Of a stretch of 54,885 nucleotides of DNA, positions 41,949 through 50,759 are shown piece by piece (position 1 is the stretch's first letter; each line of letters starts with the position of its first letter). The translations under genes were made by a program, and so were the position numbers. The notes beneath the pieces were generated by a model. It ran no database searches, had not been told where the DNA came from, and saw only the letters and a list, made by a program, of their open reading frames with translations. Origin of the DNA: an uncultured Planctomycetales bacterium. GTDB lineage: Bacteria > Planctomycetota > Planctomycetia > Pirellulales > Thermoguttaceae. The stretch lies in the NCBI GenBank assembly GCA_947305735.1, contig CAMZEO010000003.1:1-54885 (forward strand), read 5' to 3'.

Positions 41949-42949
41949 ATTATATAGGGTCAAAGTTTTCATTACTGGATTTTCTAAAAACAACCATTTC
42001 AGACGTCACAGGTTTTGAAGACGGCGAACCATTTACATTTGCCGATTTATTTGCGGGAACCGGCGTCGTTGGCGGCGAATACAAGAAGAATGGTTGTCGA
42101 TTGATTGCGAATGACGTCCAATATTATAGTTACGTGCTAAACAAACACTTTATCGAAAACTGTGAAGACGTTAACCTGGATTTGTTAGATTATCTGAATA
42201 ATCTCCGAGGAATAAAAGGGTTCGTTTATTTAAACTATTGCGCCGGGTCGGGAAGCGGAAGAAACTATTTTTCAGATGACAACGGCATGCGTTGCGACGC
42301 TATCAGACGCGAGTTAGAACGTTTGTTTCAGACGCGTAAAATTAACGAAGGCGAGTATTTCTTTTATTTGGCGAGCCTGATTAACTCTATTGACAAATAC
42401 GCCAACACGGCTTCGGTTTACGGCGCGTTTCTAAAACACATGAAAAGAAGCGCTCAAAAAGACTTTGTTCTTGAACCTCTTCCGTTGATCAGAGGAATTA
42501 AAGGCAAAGTATATAATCAAGACATAAACGAACTTGTTAGGAGTATCTCGGGCGACGTTCTATACTTAGACCCGCCGTACAATACCAGACAATATTGTTC
42601 AAATTACCACGTTCTGGAAACAATCGCCCGATACGACGCCCCCGTTCTCAAAGGCGTTACGGGATTGCGCGACGCTTCTAAACAGAAAAGCGCGTATTGT
42701 TCGTCTCGAACCGTTTGCAGAGTTTTTGAAGATTTAATATCAAACGCGCGATTCAAATATATTTTCTTAAGCTATAACAACGAAGGGCTAATGCCGTTAG
42801 AAACAATACGGACAATTATGTCAAGATATGGAAAGTATCGGCGGTTTACGAAAGAATATAGGAGATTCAAAGCTGATAGAGATGAAAACCGTAATATTGG
42901 CGCAAACTCGACTACAGAATTTTTGCATTGTTTGATTAAAGGGGAATAA
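41945..42949 (+). CDS. D12-class DNA adenine-N6 methyltransferase
   Basis: A 334-residue Dam-type methylase. It starts at TTG 41945, overlapping the regulator stop. The N-terminus MNYIGSKFSLLDFL is diagnostic for this class; the SAM-binding motif is FADLFAGTGVVGGEY; the catalytic motif is LDPPYNTRQY (about 209-218). No restriction endonuclease is adjacent, so it is either an orphan or the remaining half of a restriction system. Base composition is AT-richer than the chromosome around it, consistent with recent acquisition. The gene is followed by a truncated second methylase in another frame. Confidence 0.88.
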   Translation: MNYIGSKFSLLDFLKTTISDVTGFEDGEPFTFADLFAGTGVVGGEYKKNGCRLIANDVQYYSYVLNKHFIENCEDVNLDLLDYLNNLRGIKGFVYLNYCAGSGSGRNYFSDDNGMRCDAIRRELERLFQTRKINEGEYFFYLASLINSIDKYANTASVYGAFLKHMKRSAQKDFVLEPLPLIRGIKGKVYNQDINELVRSISGDVLYLDPPYNTRQYCSNYHVLETIARYDAPVLKGVTGLRDASKQKSAYCSSRTVCRVFEDLISNARFKYIFLSYNNEGLMPLETIRTIMSRYGKYRRFTKEYRRFKADRDENRNIGANSTTEFLHCLIKGE

Positions 42950-43172
42950 GGCGTTAAAATACAATGACGTCGATACGACTAGTCGGCGAGATTGCGGCGG
43001 TATGGAAACCGACGCCCTTTGGATTATTGATAAACGCGACAATTCAGGCGCTCATAACGGCGATTATCACGGGAATTTTGTTCCACAAATTCCTCGTCGG
43101 CTTTTTTCCAGGCATACCAAAAAAGGCGAATTGTCTATAGTGGGCGACGTTAAAAATACGCTTGAAACGTAG
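42936..43172 (+). pseudogene. Truncated DNA methyltransferase fragment
   Basis: A frame open from 42936 to TAG 43172 encodes NDVDTTSRRDCGGMETDALW, IIDKRDNSGAHNGDYHGN and FVPQIPRRLFSRHTKKGEL, which strongly resembles the conserved N-terminal part of N4/N6 DNA methyltransferases (..HGxFVPQIPxQLIxRxTKKGDxVLDPFxGSGTT..). The SAM-binding motif that should follow is missing: the frame turns into SIVGDVKNTLET and stops. The only ATG is at 43002, with no good ribosome site. A remnant overlapping the end of the intact methylase gene by a few codons. Confidence 0.6.
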
Positions 43173-43249
43173 ATTCTTCCATTTTGCGAGGGAAGTTTGC
43201 CCTTGCTAAAAACGTCAAGTAGCAATGATTTCATCGTTTGCTTCAAAAG

Positions 43250-43283
43250 GGGTTCTATTATAAACAGGGTTCTGTTATAAACA
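43250..43283 (+). repeat. Two tandem 17-bp repeats
   Basis: GGGTTCTATTATAAACA (43250-43266) is followed immediately by GGGTTCTGTTATAAACA (43267-43283), one mismatch. Each contains TTATAA. They lie in the AT-rich, gene-free stretch downstream of the methylase fragment and could be operator-type sites or a slippage product. Confidence 0.75.
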
Positions 43284-43390
43284 ATTCAAACCCTTATAAT
43301 CAGATAGCTTAGCGTTTCTTTTCAAATTGTGATTCAGAAAATATCAGAAAAGTTAGAAAAAGGAAAAACAAAGCGGCGTTTGATTCAGAT

Positions 43391-43705
43391 GTGGAAGAAA
43401 ATGTTTGGGAGGTTCGTTGCGTCGATTATCAAAACGATATATTCGAGCGATTCGCCGTCGCCGTCGTCGAAGAAAAGCGGGATGTGTGTCTGGCGATAAA
43501 CTACGACGAGTTCCGCTTTTTGGCGCCCAAATACTACGACGACGTTTACTATGCGACGACCGTCTGGAGTTGGGAATGGAACGGAGAAACGACAGCCGAA
43601 GAAATGCGCGAACGCCTTGTTCGCGTCGCCAGACGGCTGTATGCAAACCGTTTTGACGTCGCGCTTAAACGCTTTCGCGACAACGTTAGAGAAATCGTTA
43701 AATAA
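43391..43705 (+). CDS. Hypothetical small protein
   Basis: A 104-residue protein, GTG start at 43391; the frame is open further upstream but offers no better start. It is rich in aromatic and charged residues (WEVRCVDYQNDIFERFAVAV, YDEFRFLAPKYYDDVYYATT) and ends with a basic helix (RFRDNVREIVK). Codon usage is like the chromosome. No recognised domain, signal or membrane helix. The C-terminus could pack as a helical pair. Confidence 0.5.
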   Translation: MEENVWEVRCVDYQNDIFERFAVAVVEEKRDVCLAINYDEFRFLAPKYYDDVYYATTVWSWEWNGETTAEEMRERLVRVARRLYANRFDVALKRFRDNVREIVK

Positions 43706-43849
43706 CGTAAAAACCGACGCTTCTCAGTCAACAACCGACCGGAAAGCGCCGCCCGGTTCCGTTCGCGGCGTTCGAGCGACGAGGCTTCCCTCCGCTTGCG
43801 GTTCCGGACGCTTTCGCGTTTTGGCGACGCCGACGAGCGTCGGAACGCG

Positions 43850-45442
43850 CTACCGTTTGCGATTCTTTCGATTCTTTCGGTTCTTGCGTTGAGGCGGCTC
43901 GAGCCCTTTTTCGCGATATTCGCGCGCTTCGGCGCGCTCGTAGGATTCGCGACGTTCCTCTTTGGAGACGAACAGTTTGTCCGGATCGACGGGAACCGCG
44001 ATAAGATCGACCCCTTGCGCGTCGACGACTTCGCACGGAGTAAGGACTCCGAGCTCCAGATCGCGCCCTGTGACGTAAACGACGGGGTCGACGTCGGGCG
44101 CGTCGGCGACCGTTCTGCCAATGCAGACGTTGCGCATGATCGAGCCGCCCTCGCTCACGCCGCGCGAGTCGAGCATAACGTCGATCGTCTTGCCGATAAA
44201 AGTCCGCGCGTATTGCCGCGAAATCCGCTCCTGTTTCGCGTAGAGACGGTCGAAACGGCGACTCTTGATTTCGTCGGGAACCTGGTCGTCCATTTTGGCG
44301 GCGGGAGTTCCCGGCTCCGGAGAAAACGCGAACACGCCCGCGCGCTCGAATCGATGCTTTTCGACAAAATCGACCAGCTCCTGATACATGGCGTCCGTCT
44401 CGCCGGGGAATCCGACGATCAACGACGTTCGCAAGACGACGTTCGGAATTTCCGCGCGGAACGTCGCGAGCAGATCTTCAATTTGCGCCTTGTCGACTTT
44501 TCTGTTCATTTTTTTAAGCAATTCGTCGTCGCAATGTTGCAACGGAACGTCGATATACGGCAGAATCGACGTTCCCGACTCCTCCATCTTAAAGAGCGAC
44601 GTCAATTCGGAATCCCAAAAGAGCGGATAGGCGTACAGAACGCGGATCCAGTCGAACAGGTTCTTCTCCTTCAGCGCCGACAGGAGCCGCTTAAGATCGG
44701 GGCGTCCGTAGAGATCGCTCCCCCAAAAGGTTGTCTCCTGGGCGATTAAGACCAGTTCCCGGACTCCGGAATCCGCCAGGCGGGCCGCTTCGTCCAAAAC
44801 CGTCTCAAACGGCTTGCTGACGTATCGACCGCGAATGTTCGGAATCGAGCAATACGAGCAGAATCGATCGCATCCGTCGGCGATCTTCAGGTAGGCGACG
44901 TGAGGCGCGGTCAGCAACGTTCGCCGCGAGTCGTCGAGCGTCAGCCGACGCGTCGGGTTGCAATAGAATTTCGCGGCGGCGACCTGGTCGGGCGCGAGGA
45001 CGTTCAGCGCGTTCGGTTCGCGCGACGCGTCTTCGCTCGACGCGCCCCCCTGGAACAGAGCGACGGCGACGTCGCCGATTTTCGACTCGTCGTAAGGGCT
45101 CAGCCACGCGTCGACTTCGGGATACTTCGCCGCAAGTTCTTCCCCGTCCGAAACGACCACGCACCCGGCGACGATTACAAACCGTATGTTGCCCGCCGCT
45201 TTAAGCGCGAGCGCGCGTTCGACGCACTCTTCCGCCTCCGCGCGCGCCGAGCGCAGAAAACCGCACGTGTTCACGAGGAAAAGGTCGACGGAATCCGCCT
45301 CGGCGGAAAACTCGGCGCCAAGCGCGACAAGCCGACCGACGATCGTTTCCGAATCGACGAGATTTTTCGGACAGCCAAGAGAGGCGATCGAACAAACGAC
45401 CCCCGACAGAGGGGTGGAAGAATCGGACTTTGAATTCGACAT
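43850..45442 (-). CDS. rimO: Ribosomal protein uS12 methylthiotransferase RimO
   Basis: A 530-residue radical SAM methylthiotransferase that modifies an Asp of ribosomal protein S12. The MTTase domain cysteines are in ASLGCPKNLVDSE, VNTCGF and VAGCVVV; the radical SAM motif is GCDRFCSYCSIP, followed by PNIRGRYVSKPFE. The C-terminal TRAM domain is present (FIGKTIDVMLDSRG, DVDPVVYVTG). It is longer than usual (about 440), partly through a spacer around 130-175 and partly through a basic tail with a KNR triplet repeated three times. ATG 45442, AAGGTG upstream. Confidence 0.93.
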   Translation of the reverse strand: MSNSKSDSSTPLSGVVCSIASLGCPKNLVDSETIVGRLVALGAEFSAEADSVDLFLVNTCGFLRSARAEAEECVERALALKAAGNIRFVIVAGCVVVSDGEELAAKYPEVDAWLSPYDESKIGDVAVALFQGGASSEDASREPNALNVLAPDQVAAAKFYCNPTRRLTLDDSRRTLLTAPHVAYLKIADGCDRFCSYCSIPNIRGRYVSKPFETVLDEAARLADSGVRELVLIAQETTFWGSDLYGRPDLKRLLSALKEKNLFDWIRVLYAYPLFWDSELTSLFKMEESGTSILPYIDVPLQHCDDELLKKMNRKVDKAQIEDLLATFRAEIPNVVLRTSLIVGFPGETDAMYQELVDFVEKHRFERAGVFAFSPEPGTPAAKMDDQVPDEIKSRRFDRLYAKQERISRQYARTFIGKTIDVMLDSRGVSEGGSIMRNVCIGRTVADAPDVDPVVYVTGRDLELGVLTPCEVVDAQGVDLIAVPVDPDKLFVSKEERRESYERAEAREYREKGLEPPQRKNRKNRKNRKR

Positions 45443-45850
45443 GAAACACCTTCGTTACGGTTATGGTTCCGAGCGGCCGTCGCGTCCGCGTTCAAGGAAG
45501 AGCCGGACCGACCCGCGAGGGTTTAGTATAAATTCAAACGCGGAAAATAAAAGGGGCGCGTCGTTTGAAAAAACGGCGTTGCGAGCGCGTCGCGGTCGGG
45601 AAACGCCGACGCTTCGCGTCGCGAGGAACGAGGCGGCGCCGAACGCGCGAGACGTCGCGCGACAGTCTGTTTTGAGGCGTATGCGTAATTTTTACCCTGT
45701 GCCGATTTTGCTAAATTTCTTCTGAAAAAGTTGAAAAATTTTCGTCAAATAACGTTAAAAGGACTAACGTCGTCCCTGAAAAAAGGAATATAATAGGACC
45801 GTCGACCGCGTCGACGAAATCAATTCCCCCCTTGACGCAAAGACGTTCCC
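45443..45850. other. Divergent promoter region, 408 bp
   Basis: Between rimO and the lipoprotein gene. A perfect TATAAT at 45789-45794 lies 57 bases before the start at 45851; the -35 is poor (AACGTC). AACGTT and AACGTC at 45751-45771 form near repeats that may be a binding site. No gene seen. Confidence 0.45.
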
Positions 45851-47419
45851 ATGACAACCTCCCACCTCGATTTTCAACGCGAAGACGTTCGCGAGCGGAA
45901 ATCCGCCAAGCGAACGGGCTATCGTCTTGTCGCGCTTCTCGCCCTATGTCTGATCGGCGCGGGTTGCGACGCGATTAAAAAACACGAATGTTGCCTTTTC
46001 AAGCCGGGCGGAATCTTCGCCGATCAGAAAGATTCCGAAGTCGAGCGCCTCTCGTCGCGTCATGAAGACGACGTCGTCGCGCGAGCGACAAACGCCGCCG
46101 AGCGACGAGACGTCTGGGAACCGACGGAATCGGAATTGCGGTACGCGAAAGAACATTCCGTCGATCTTAAAAAATACGTCTGGTCGGCGCAGCGTCCCAA
46201 CGGAGGAGTTCTTTTTCCGCGACGTCTGACGAGCTACGGTCCCGTCGTCGTAATGGAGCCGAGCGTCATTTCCGCGCCCGTCGGTTCCGACGTCGTCCTT
46301 GTCGCGAGCTACGTCGGAGAAGACAACGAACATTTGCGCGTTGGAGAAAAACTTAACTGGAATATTTCGGGCGTCGGGCGGTTCTTGTCCACGAACCCCA
46401 ACTGGTCGACAAGCTGTCTGCAATGCCCCTGGAGCAAGACGTCGCGCGACGTCTCGGGCGGCTCCCTGATCACGGAAACCTCCAATCAGCTCTATCGGAT
46501 CACGCGCGGCACCGAGCCCGTCGACGACGATATTACGATTTTGCGCGGTCAGTCCTGGATGGCGGTTACCTCCTATGAAGAAGGAACGAGTTCCGTTTCC
46601 GTCGACGGACGAGATATCCCCAACTGGAACAACCGGCGCGCGAACGCGCAAATTCACTGGGTCGACGCCGCGTTCCAGTACCCCGAGTCTTCAGTCGGTC
46701 CCGTCGATCGCGCGGGTATTCTTGAAACGACCGTTATTCGCCATTCGAACGCCGAGCCGAGGATCGACTGGCCCGTCAAATACGAGGTTCTTTCCGGGGA
46801 AGGCGGATTCGACGTCGGCGACGGCGTCCTGACGCGCGTCGCGACGGCGCCCACCGACGCGACCGGAAAGTCGCGCGTCTATATCGGGCAAAACGTCAAA
46901 CAGACCGGAACGACCAAAGTGAAAGTCTCGATCTACCGACCGGGAACGGAAAATTATCCCGACGCGGTCGTCGACAGCAAGACGATCAATTACACGTGGA
47001 CGAACGCCGCGCCTCTCGGCGTCCAGGTGATCGCGCCCCCGAGCGCGAAGGCGGGCGACAGCCTCCACTACGAAATATGCGTCAATAATTTCTCCGATTT
47101 CTATTACCAGACGCGCGTCGAAATCGATATTCCGCAGGGAACGCGTTTCGTCAGCATTAATCCGCCGATCTCCAGACAGGAAGATCCGCAGAAGAAGTTA
47201 AGCTGGCTCGTCACGAACATCTATCCGAAGTCGTGTTATTCGGTCGACCTCTATTTGAGAAAGGAATTCGACGGAAACGTTCCGTTGCGCGTGCAGCTCA
47301 AGGAATCGGCGCCGATGGCGACGGCGACCAACGACCGACCGGCGCGTCAAAACGCGCCAAGTTCCTCGGTCGTGCCGCCGACTTCCAATTCCGATCCGAA
47401 CTCGAGACCTTCTTTATGA
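45851..47419 (+). CDS. Lipoprotein with Ig-like/DUF11-type domains
   Basis: A 522-residue lipoprotein. After a charged start, the signal helix VALLALCLIGAGC ends in a lipobox. Residues 120-400 are beta-sandwich-like (VVMEPSVISAPVGSDVVLVA; WPVKYEVLSGEGGFDVGDG, an Ig-like repeat of the 'invasin/Big' type). Residues about 395-490 resemble a DUF11 adhesion-type domain (VIAPPSAKAGDSLHYEICVN; SINPPISRQEDPQKKLSW). The tail is Pro/Ser-rich. Planctomycetes carry many such proteins on the cell surface. Function unknown, probably structural or adhesive. Confidence 0.75.
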   Translation: MTTSHLDFQREDVRERKSAKRTGYRLVALLALCLIGAGCDAIKKHECCLFKPGGIFADQKDSEVERLSSRHEDDVVARATNAAERRDVWEPTESELRYAKEHSVDLKKYVWSAQRPNGGVLFPRRLTSYGPVVVMEPSVISAPVGSDVVLVASYVGEDNEHLRVGEKLNWNISGVGRFLSTNPNWSTSCLQCPWSKTSRDVSGGSLITETSNQLYRITRGTEPVDDDITILRGQSWMAVTSYEEGTSSVSVDGRDIPNWNNRRANAQIHWVDAAFQYPESSVGPVDRAGILETTVIRHSNAEPRIDWPVKYEVLSGEGGFDVGDGVLTRVATAPTDATGKSRVYIGQNVKQTGTTKVKVSIYRPGTENYPDAVVDSKTINYTWTNAAPLGVQVIAPPSAKAGDSLHYEICVNNFSDFYYQTRVEIDIPQGTRFVSINPPISRQEDPQKKLSWLVTNIYPKSCYSVDLYLRKEFDGNVPLRVQLKESAPMATATNDRPARQNAPSSSVVPPTSNSDPNSRPSL

Positions 47420-47451
47420 CAAATTGGCGCCGCCGTCGCGTTTCCTCCCTC

Positions 47452-47480
47452 TTTACGCGACCCTGATTATCCGCTATAAT
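47452..47480 (+). promoter_or_regulatory. Promoter of the ketosynthase-like gene
   Basis: TTTACG (47452-47457), 17-base spacer, perfect TATAAT (47475-47480), about 160 bases before the start codon at 47641. Confidence 0.55.
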
Positions 47481-47640
47481 GGCGGTGCTTTTTTACGCGC
47501 CGACGGCAAGTCGGCTTGGCGTGGTGAAAGACGGCGAAAACGCCCGCGGGCGCTCGTCGTCGCGGAGTTTTTAACCAGAGCGCTTTGGGAAACGCCCGGT
47601 TCGGTCGGCGATCCTGGAAGCGCGGGACGTCGTTTTCAGT

Positions 47641-49014
47641 ATGAGCAATCGAGATTCGCAGCGTCGCGTCGTCGTTACCGGCATGAGCGCTATTTGCGCG
47701 TTGGGGTTATCGTTGGAAGATTTTCGACGCGGACTGCGCGAAGGGCGTTCCGCCGTTCGTTTGACTGCGGAAAACGAATCGTATCCGACGACGCGCGTCG
47801 CCCCCGTCGACGCCTTCTCCGGGCAGATTCAGGATTTCGGGGAGCTTCCGGACGCTAAAAAGAAAGCGATTCGAAAAGGCTTGAAGTTGATGGCGCGCGA
47901 GATTCAGCTTGGAGTCGCCGCCGCCCAGCGCGCTCTCGAACACGCCGTCTTTCAGGACGCGTATCCGTCTCGACGCGTCGGCGTCGCGTTCGCGTCCGAT
48001 TATATCGTGACGACCTGGAAGGAACTTGTCGAAGCGTTCGCCGCGTGCAGAAAACGAAACGACAAAGGCGAATGGGAGTTCGACGGCGAACGTTGGCGAG
48101 AGAACGGTCTTTCAAAAATGACGCCCCTCTGGCAGCTTAAGTATCTCACGAATATGTCCGCCAGCCATATTACGATCTACAACGAGTTCCACGGGCCCGC
48201 CTACGATATGACGCTGCGCGACGCCTCCTTCGCCGCCGCCCTCGGAGAATCGGTCGAGACGATCAGGTCCGGTCGCGCCGACGCCATGCTGGTTGGTTCG
48301 ACCGGTTCGAGACTGCACCCTCACCGGCTCCTCGAGGCGATGAAAAACAACGAGGTCGCCGCGGACGCGCCTTCACGACCGTTCGACGCCGACCGATCCG
48401 GATACGCGCCGGGCGAGGGCGCGGGCGCGATCGTTTTGGAAACCGCGAAATCCGCGCTCGAACGAGGCGCGACGATTTACGCCGAAGTCTGCGGCGGCGT
48501 CTGCCGAGGCGTCCTGAAGCGCGCCAAAGACGTCGATTCGAAAGACTCGGCGCTTCCGACCGAAACTCCGTGCGACTTGACGTTTACCAAAGAAAGCGCC
48601 AGAGAAGCGATACGAAACGCAATTAACGCCCTGTTGAGCAAAGTCGGCGTCGCCCCGGAAGAAATCGGATTCGTCAACGCGAACGCGCGCGGGGACGTCG
48701 CGCTCGACGCCGCCGAAGCGCTCGCCTTGCGCGACGTCTTCGGGAACGGGCTCGACTCGATTCCGGTAACGTCGCTCAAAGGCGCGATCGGCAATCCGGG
48801 CGCGGGCGCGGGCGCGATCGAAACGGTCGCCGGTCTGCTTGCCCTTCAGGACGGCGCGCTCTTCCCGACGCTGAATTACGAGACCTTCGATCCCGATTGT
48901 CCCGTCAGACCGGTCGCGGAATACGGCGCGCCGACCGGCGATTCGTTCATTAAGATTTGCGCGAATAACATCGGTCAGGCGTCCGTCGCGCTCTTTAGAC
49001 GCTGGAACGATTGA
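47641..49014 (+). CDS. Catalytically degenerate beta-ketoacyl synthase homologue
   Basis: A 457-residue thiolase-fold protein colinear with FabF (RRVVVTGMSAICALGLSLED; RPFDADRSGYAPGEGAGAIV; GAIGNPGAGAGAIETVAGLL). All three catalytic positions are changed. The nucleophilic Cys of TACATG is Asp in TLRDASFAAA; the first His, in NAHGTST of FabF, is replaced in NANARGDVAL; the second His, in KSMTGHLLGA, is Asn in KGAIGNPGAG. The fold and the GEGAG region are intact. Ketosynthases lacking the Cys are known as chain-length factors in type II polyketide systems; loss of both histidines goes further. A partner ketosynthase, ACP or reductase is not adjacent. It may be a structural or regulatory partner. 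Confidence 0.85.
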   Translation: MSNRDSQRRVVVTGMSAICALGLSLEDFRRGLREGRSAVRLTAENESYPTTRVAPVDAFSGQIQDFGELPDAKKKAIRKGLKLMAREIQLGVAAAQRALEHAVFQDAYPSRRVGVAFASDYIVTTWKELVEAFAACRKRNDKGEWEFDGERWRENGLSKMTPLWQLKYLTNMSASHITIYNEFHGPAYDMTLRDASFAAALGESVETIRSGRADAMLVGSTGSRLHPHRLLEAMKNNEVAADAPSRPFDADRSGYAPGEGAGAIVLETAKSALERGATIYAEVCGGVCRGVLKRAKDVDSKDSALPTETPCDLTFTKESAREAIRNAINALLSKVGVAPEEIGFVNANARGDVALDAAEALALRDVFGNGLDSIPVTSLKGAIGNPGAGAGAIETVAGLLALQDGALFPTLNYETFDPDCPVRPVAEYGAPTGDSFIKICANNIGQASVALFRRWND

Positions 49015-49046
49015 CGACGACGCGGCGAACGCGCCGCGCCGTCGAT

Positions 49047-49697
49047 TCAATCCCATTGCAATATCAGGCGGACGTTCTCGAAATTGCGGTTTTGCAGATC
49101 TTCTTTTCTGATCCGGTAGTAGATATGACCGCAATCTTCGAACATCAATTCGTCGTCGTCGCCAAGTTCGACCGTTCCCATCTGGAACAGCGGCGTCCAG
49201 TTTTTGGCTTTCTCCCGAATTTCGTCGTTTTCTTCCTCGTATTCTTCCTTGTCGTCGTAGTCTTCTTCATCCGGGCTTCCGGTTCCTTCCGGATCGGCAA
49301 GCTTCCTCATTGTCCATTCGCATTCTTCTCTCATCGGATTCTGAATGATATCCGGGTAGCCCAATAACTTCGTATAATCGCCCTCTTCGTCGTCGACGTC
49401 TCCGCATTCTTTGCGACGTTCTTCGTACTCGTTCCAGTCGTCGACTTCGACGCCGTATTCGTCGGCTTCGTCGTAGTCGGCAAGATTGATCCGCGCCATT
49501 AGCGCGAGAGGTCTGGTTTTCACTCCTTCGCGACCTTCGCCGGTATAATACGGCCATTCGAATCCCCGCGGAACCGCGGGACGACCGCCGAATTTGCCGC
49601 TCGTCGCCGGAAGCGGTTTTCCGGGCTTTTTATAAGAGATTCTGATCTCTTTTTTAGCGATTTCGAGAAGAGTCCTCTTAATTTCGTCTTTGTTCAT
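49047..49697 (-). CDS. YwqG-like (DUF1963) protein with a shortened middle
   Basis: A 216-residue protein. The family start (SGKFGGRPAVPRGFEWPYY, then PLALMARINLADYD) and end (LLGYPDIIQNPM; FQMGTVELGDDDELMFEDCG, ending with DLQNRNFENVRLILQWD) are clear. The usual central part, with an LPxxGxLxFF motif, is missing and replaced by an acidic stretch of about 35 residues (Asp/Glu/Tyr-rich). ATG 49697. DUF1963 proteins have no settled biochemical role. The shared absence of hydrophobic middle strands may be real divergence or an internal deletion. Confidence 0.8.
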   Translation of the reverse strand: MNKDEIKRTLLEIAKKEIRISYKKPGKPLPATSGKFGGRPAVPRGFEWPYYTGEGREGVKTRPLALMARINLADYDEADEYGVEVDDWNEYEERRKECGDVDDEEGDYTKLLGYPDIIQNPMREECEWTMRKLADPEGTGSPDEEDYDDKEEYEEENDEIREKAKNWTPLFQMGTVELGDDDELMFEDCGHIYYRIRKEDLQNRNFENVRLILQWD

Positions 49698-49768
49698 AAA
49701 ATTTTCTTCGCGAGGCGACGCGCGTCGGCTCCGATTGTTAATGCAAAGCGATTAAAGAAATCGGACGT

Positions 49769-50722
49769 TTATTCTTCGCGCGAGAGCGCGCGACGAGAGT
49801 CCTCGTTCGGTCGCGCTATATAGTAGTCCAATAAAACGGAGTCGGTCTGATAGACGACCGGATCGTCGGCGGAACGCGTCTCCTGCGTGTTCTCCCGAAG
49901 CGAGCCGCCCGGTATCGACGGCGAAAAAACGATCGACGTCGACAACTTTCTCGAACCGGAAACCGAAGAGGATCTGGCGACGTAATTCGGGGGCGCGATC
50001 CCGATTCTCGCGATCGCGGGCAGGCGTTGCACGACGTACAATTCGCGGCTCGTCGTCCCGGACTCGCTCGCGCCGTCGTCGAGTTTCGATTCTCTGATCG
50101 TCTGACGCTGAAAAATATGCGGCGCGACGACCGGAGAATACCATACGGTCGTCGTTTCGCGAACCTTGTCCGTGTTTCGAGAAACGCGCCGCGTTCGGCA
50201 CGGGATCGCCTTGAGACCGATTTTCAGCGCGACCGGGGCGAGTTCCTCGACCGTCGAATCGTCGTCGACGGGAACGTCCCAGAAATCGTACGCGACCGTC
50301 TCAGACTTGCGCGAAAAATCGACCGCGCCCAATTTGATCGTCGATTCGTACTGCAATTCGTATCGTTTTTTATCCCAATCGACGCTTTTGAGCAGAATTT
50401 TCGTTTCCGTCACGCTCTGGACGGGGCGTCCGTCCTCGTACGAGACGCTTGTCGCGCGCCGACGCGCCCAGGAACCGACGGGAAATTTCGCCCACGACGA
50501 CGTCGACGCGCTCGAAGCCGCGTCGACGTCGGCGTCGGACTCGAGCGCGAGCGGAAACTCGTCTTCGTCGAGCGGCTCGGCGTCGGGACGCGGTTCCGAC
50601 GCGCTCGGCGACGAAGGGACGGTCGAACGCTCGTCGCCGACGACGCGCGACGCAAAGTTCGGAAGGAAGGCGACGGCAAGCGCCGCGACAATCAGGCGAG
50701 CGCGCATATTAGTTCTCGTCAT
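49769..50722 (-). CDS. Secreted hypothetical protein
   Basis: A 317-residue exported protein with signal peptide (MRARLIVAALAVAFLPNFAS). ATG 50722 is used; ATG 50707 is equally possible, and neither has a strong ribosome site. Residues 30-80 are a Ser/Pro/Asp-rich linker; residues 85-300 alternate beta-like strands (FPVGSWARRRATSVSYEDGR; VWYSPVVAPHIFQRQTIRES) and resemble the outer-membrane or periplasmic LolA-like class only loosely. No firm family. It lies 37 bp before (downstream of) the SelA-like gene and is probably co-transcribed with it. Confidence 0.55.
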   Translation of the reverse strand: MTRTNMRARLIVAALAVAFLPNFASRVVGDERSTVPSSPSASEPRPDAEPLDEDEFPLALESDADVDAASSASTSSWAKFPVGSWARRRATSVSYEDGRPVQSVTETKILLKSVDWDKKRYELQYESTIKLGAVDFSRKSETVAYDFWDVPVDDDSTVEELAPVALKIGLKAIPCRTRRVSRNTDKVRETTTVWYSPVVAPHIFQRQTIRESKLDDGASESGTTSRELYVVQRLPAIARIGIAPPNYVARSSSVSGSRKLSTSIVFSPSIPGGSLRENTQETRSADDPVVYQTDSVLLDYYIARPNEDSRRALSREE

Positions 50723-50759
50723 GACCAAAAAAACGGGGGGAGCGACGTTTTCAAAGGAT

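Noticed and set aside
43862..43905. Short repeated TTCTTTCGA-type motif as a functional repeat
   Set aside because: It encodes the repeated Lys-Asn-Arg tail of RimO; the simple coding repeat explains it.
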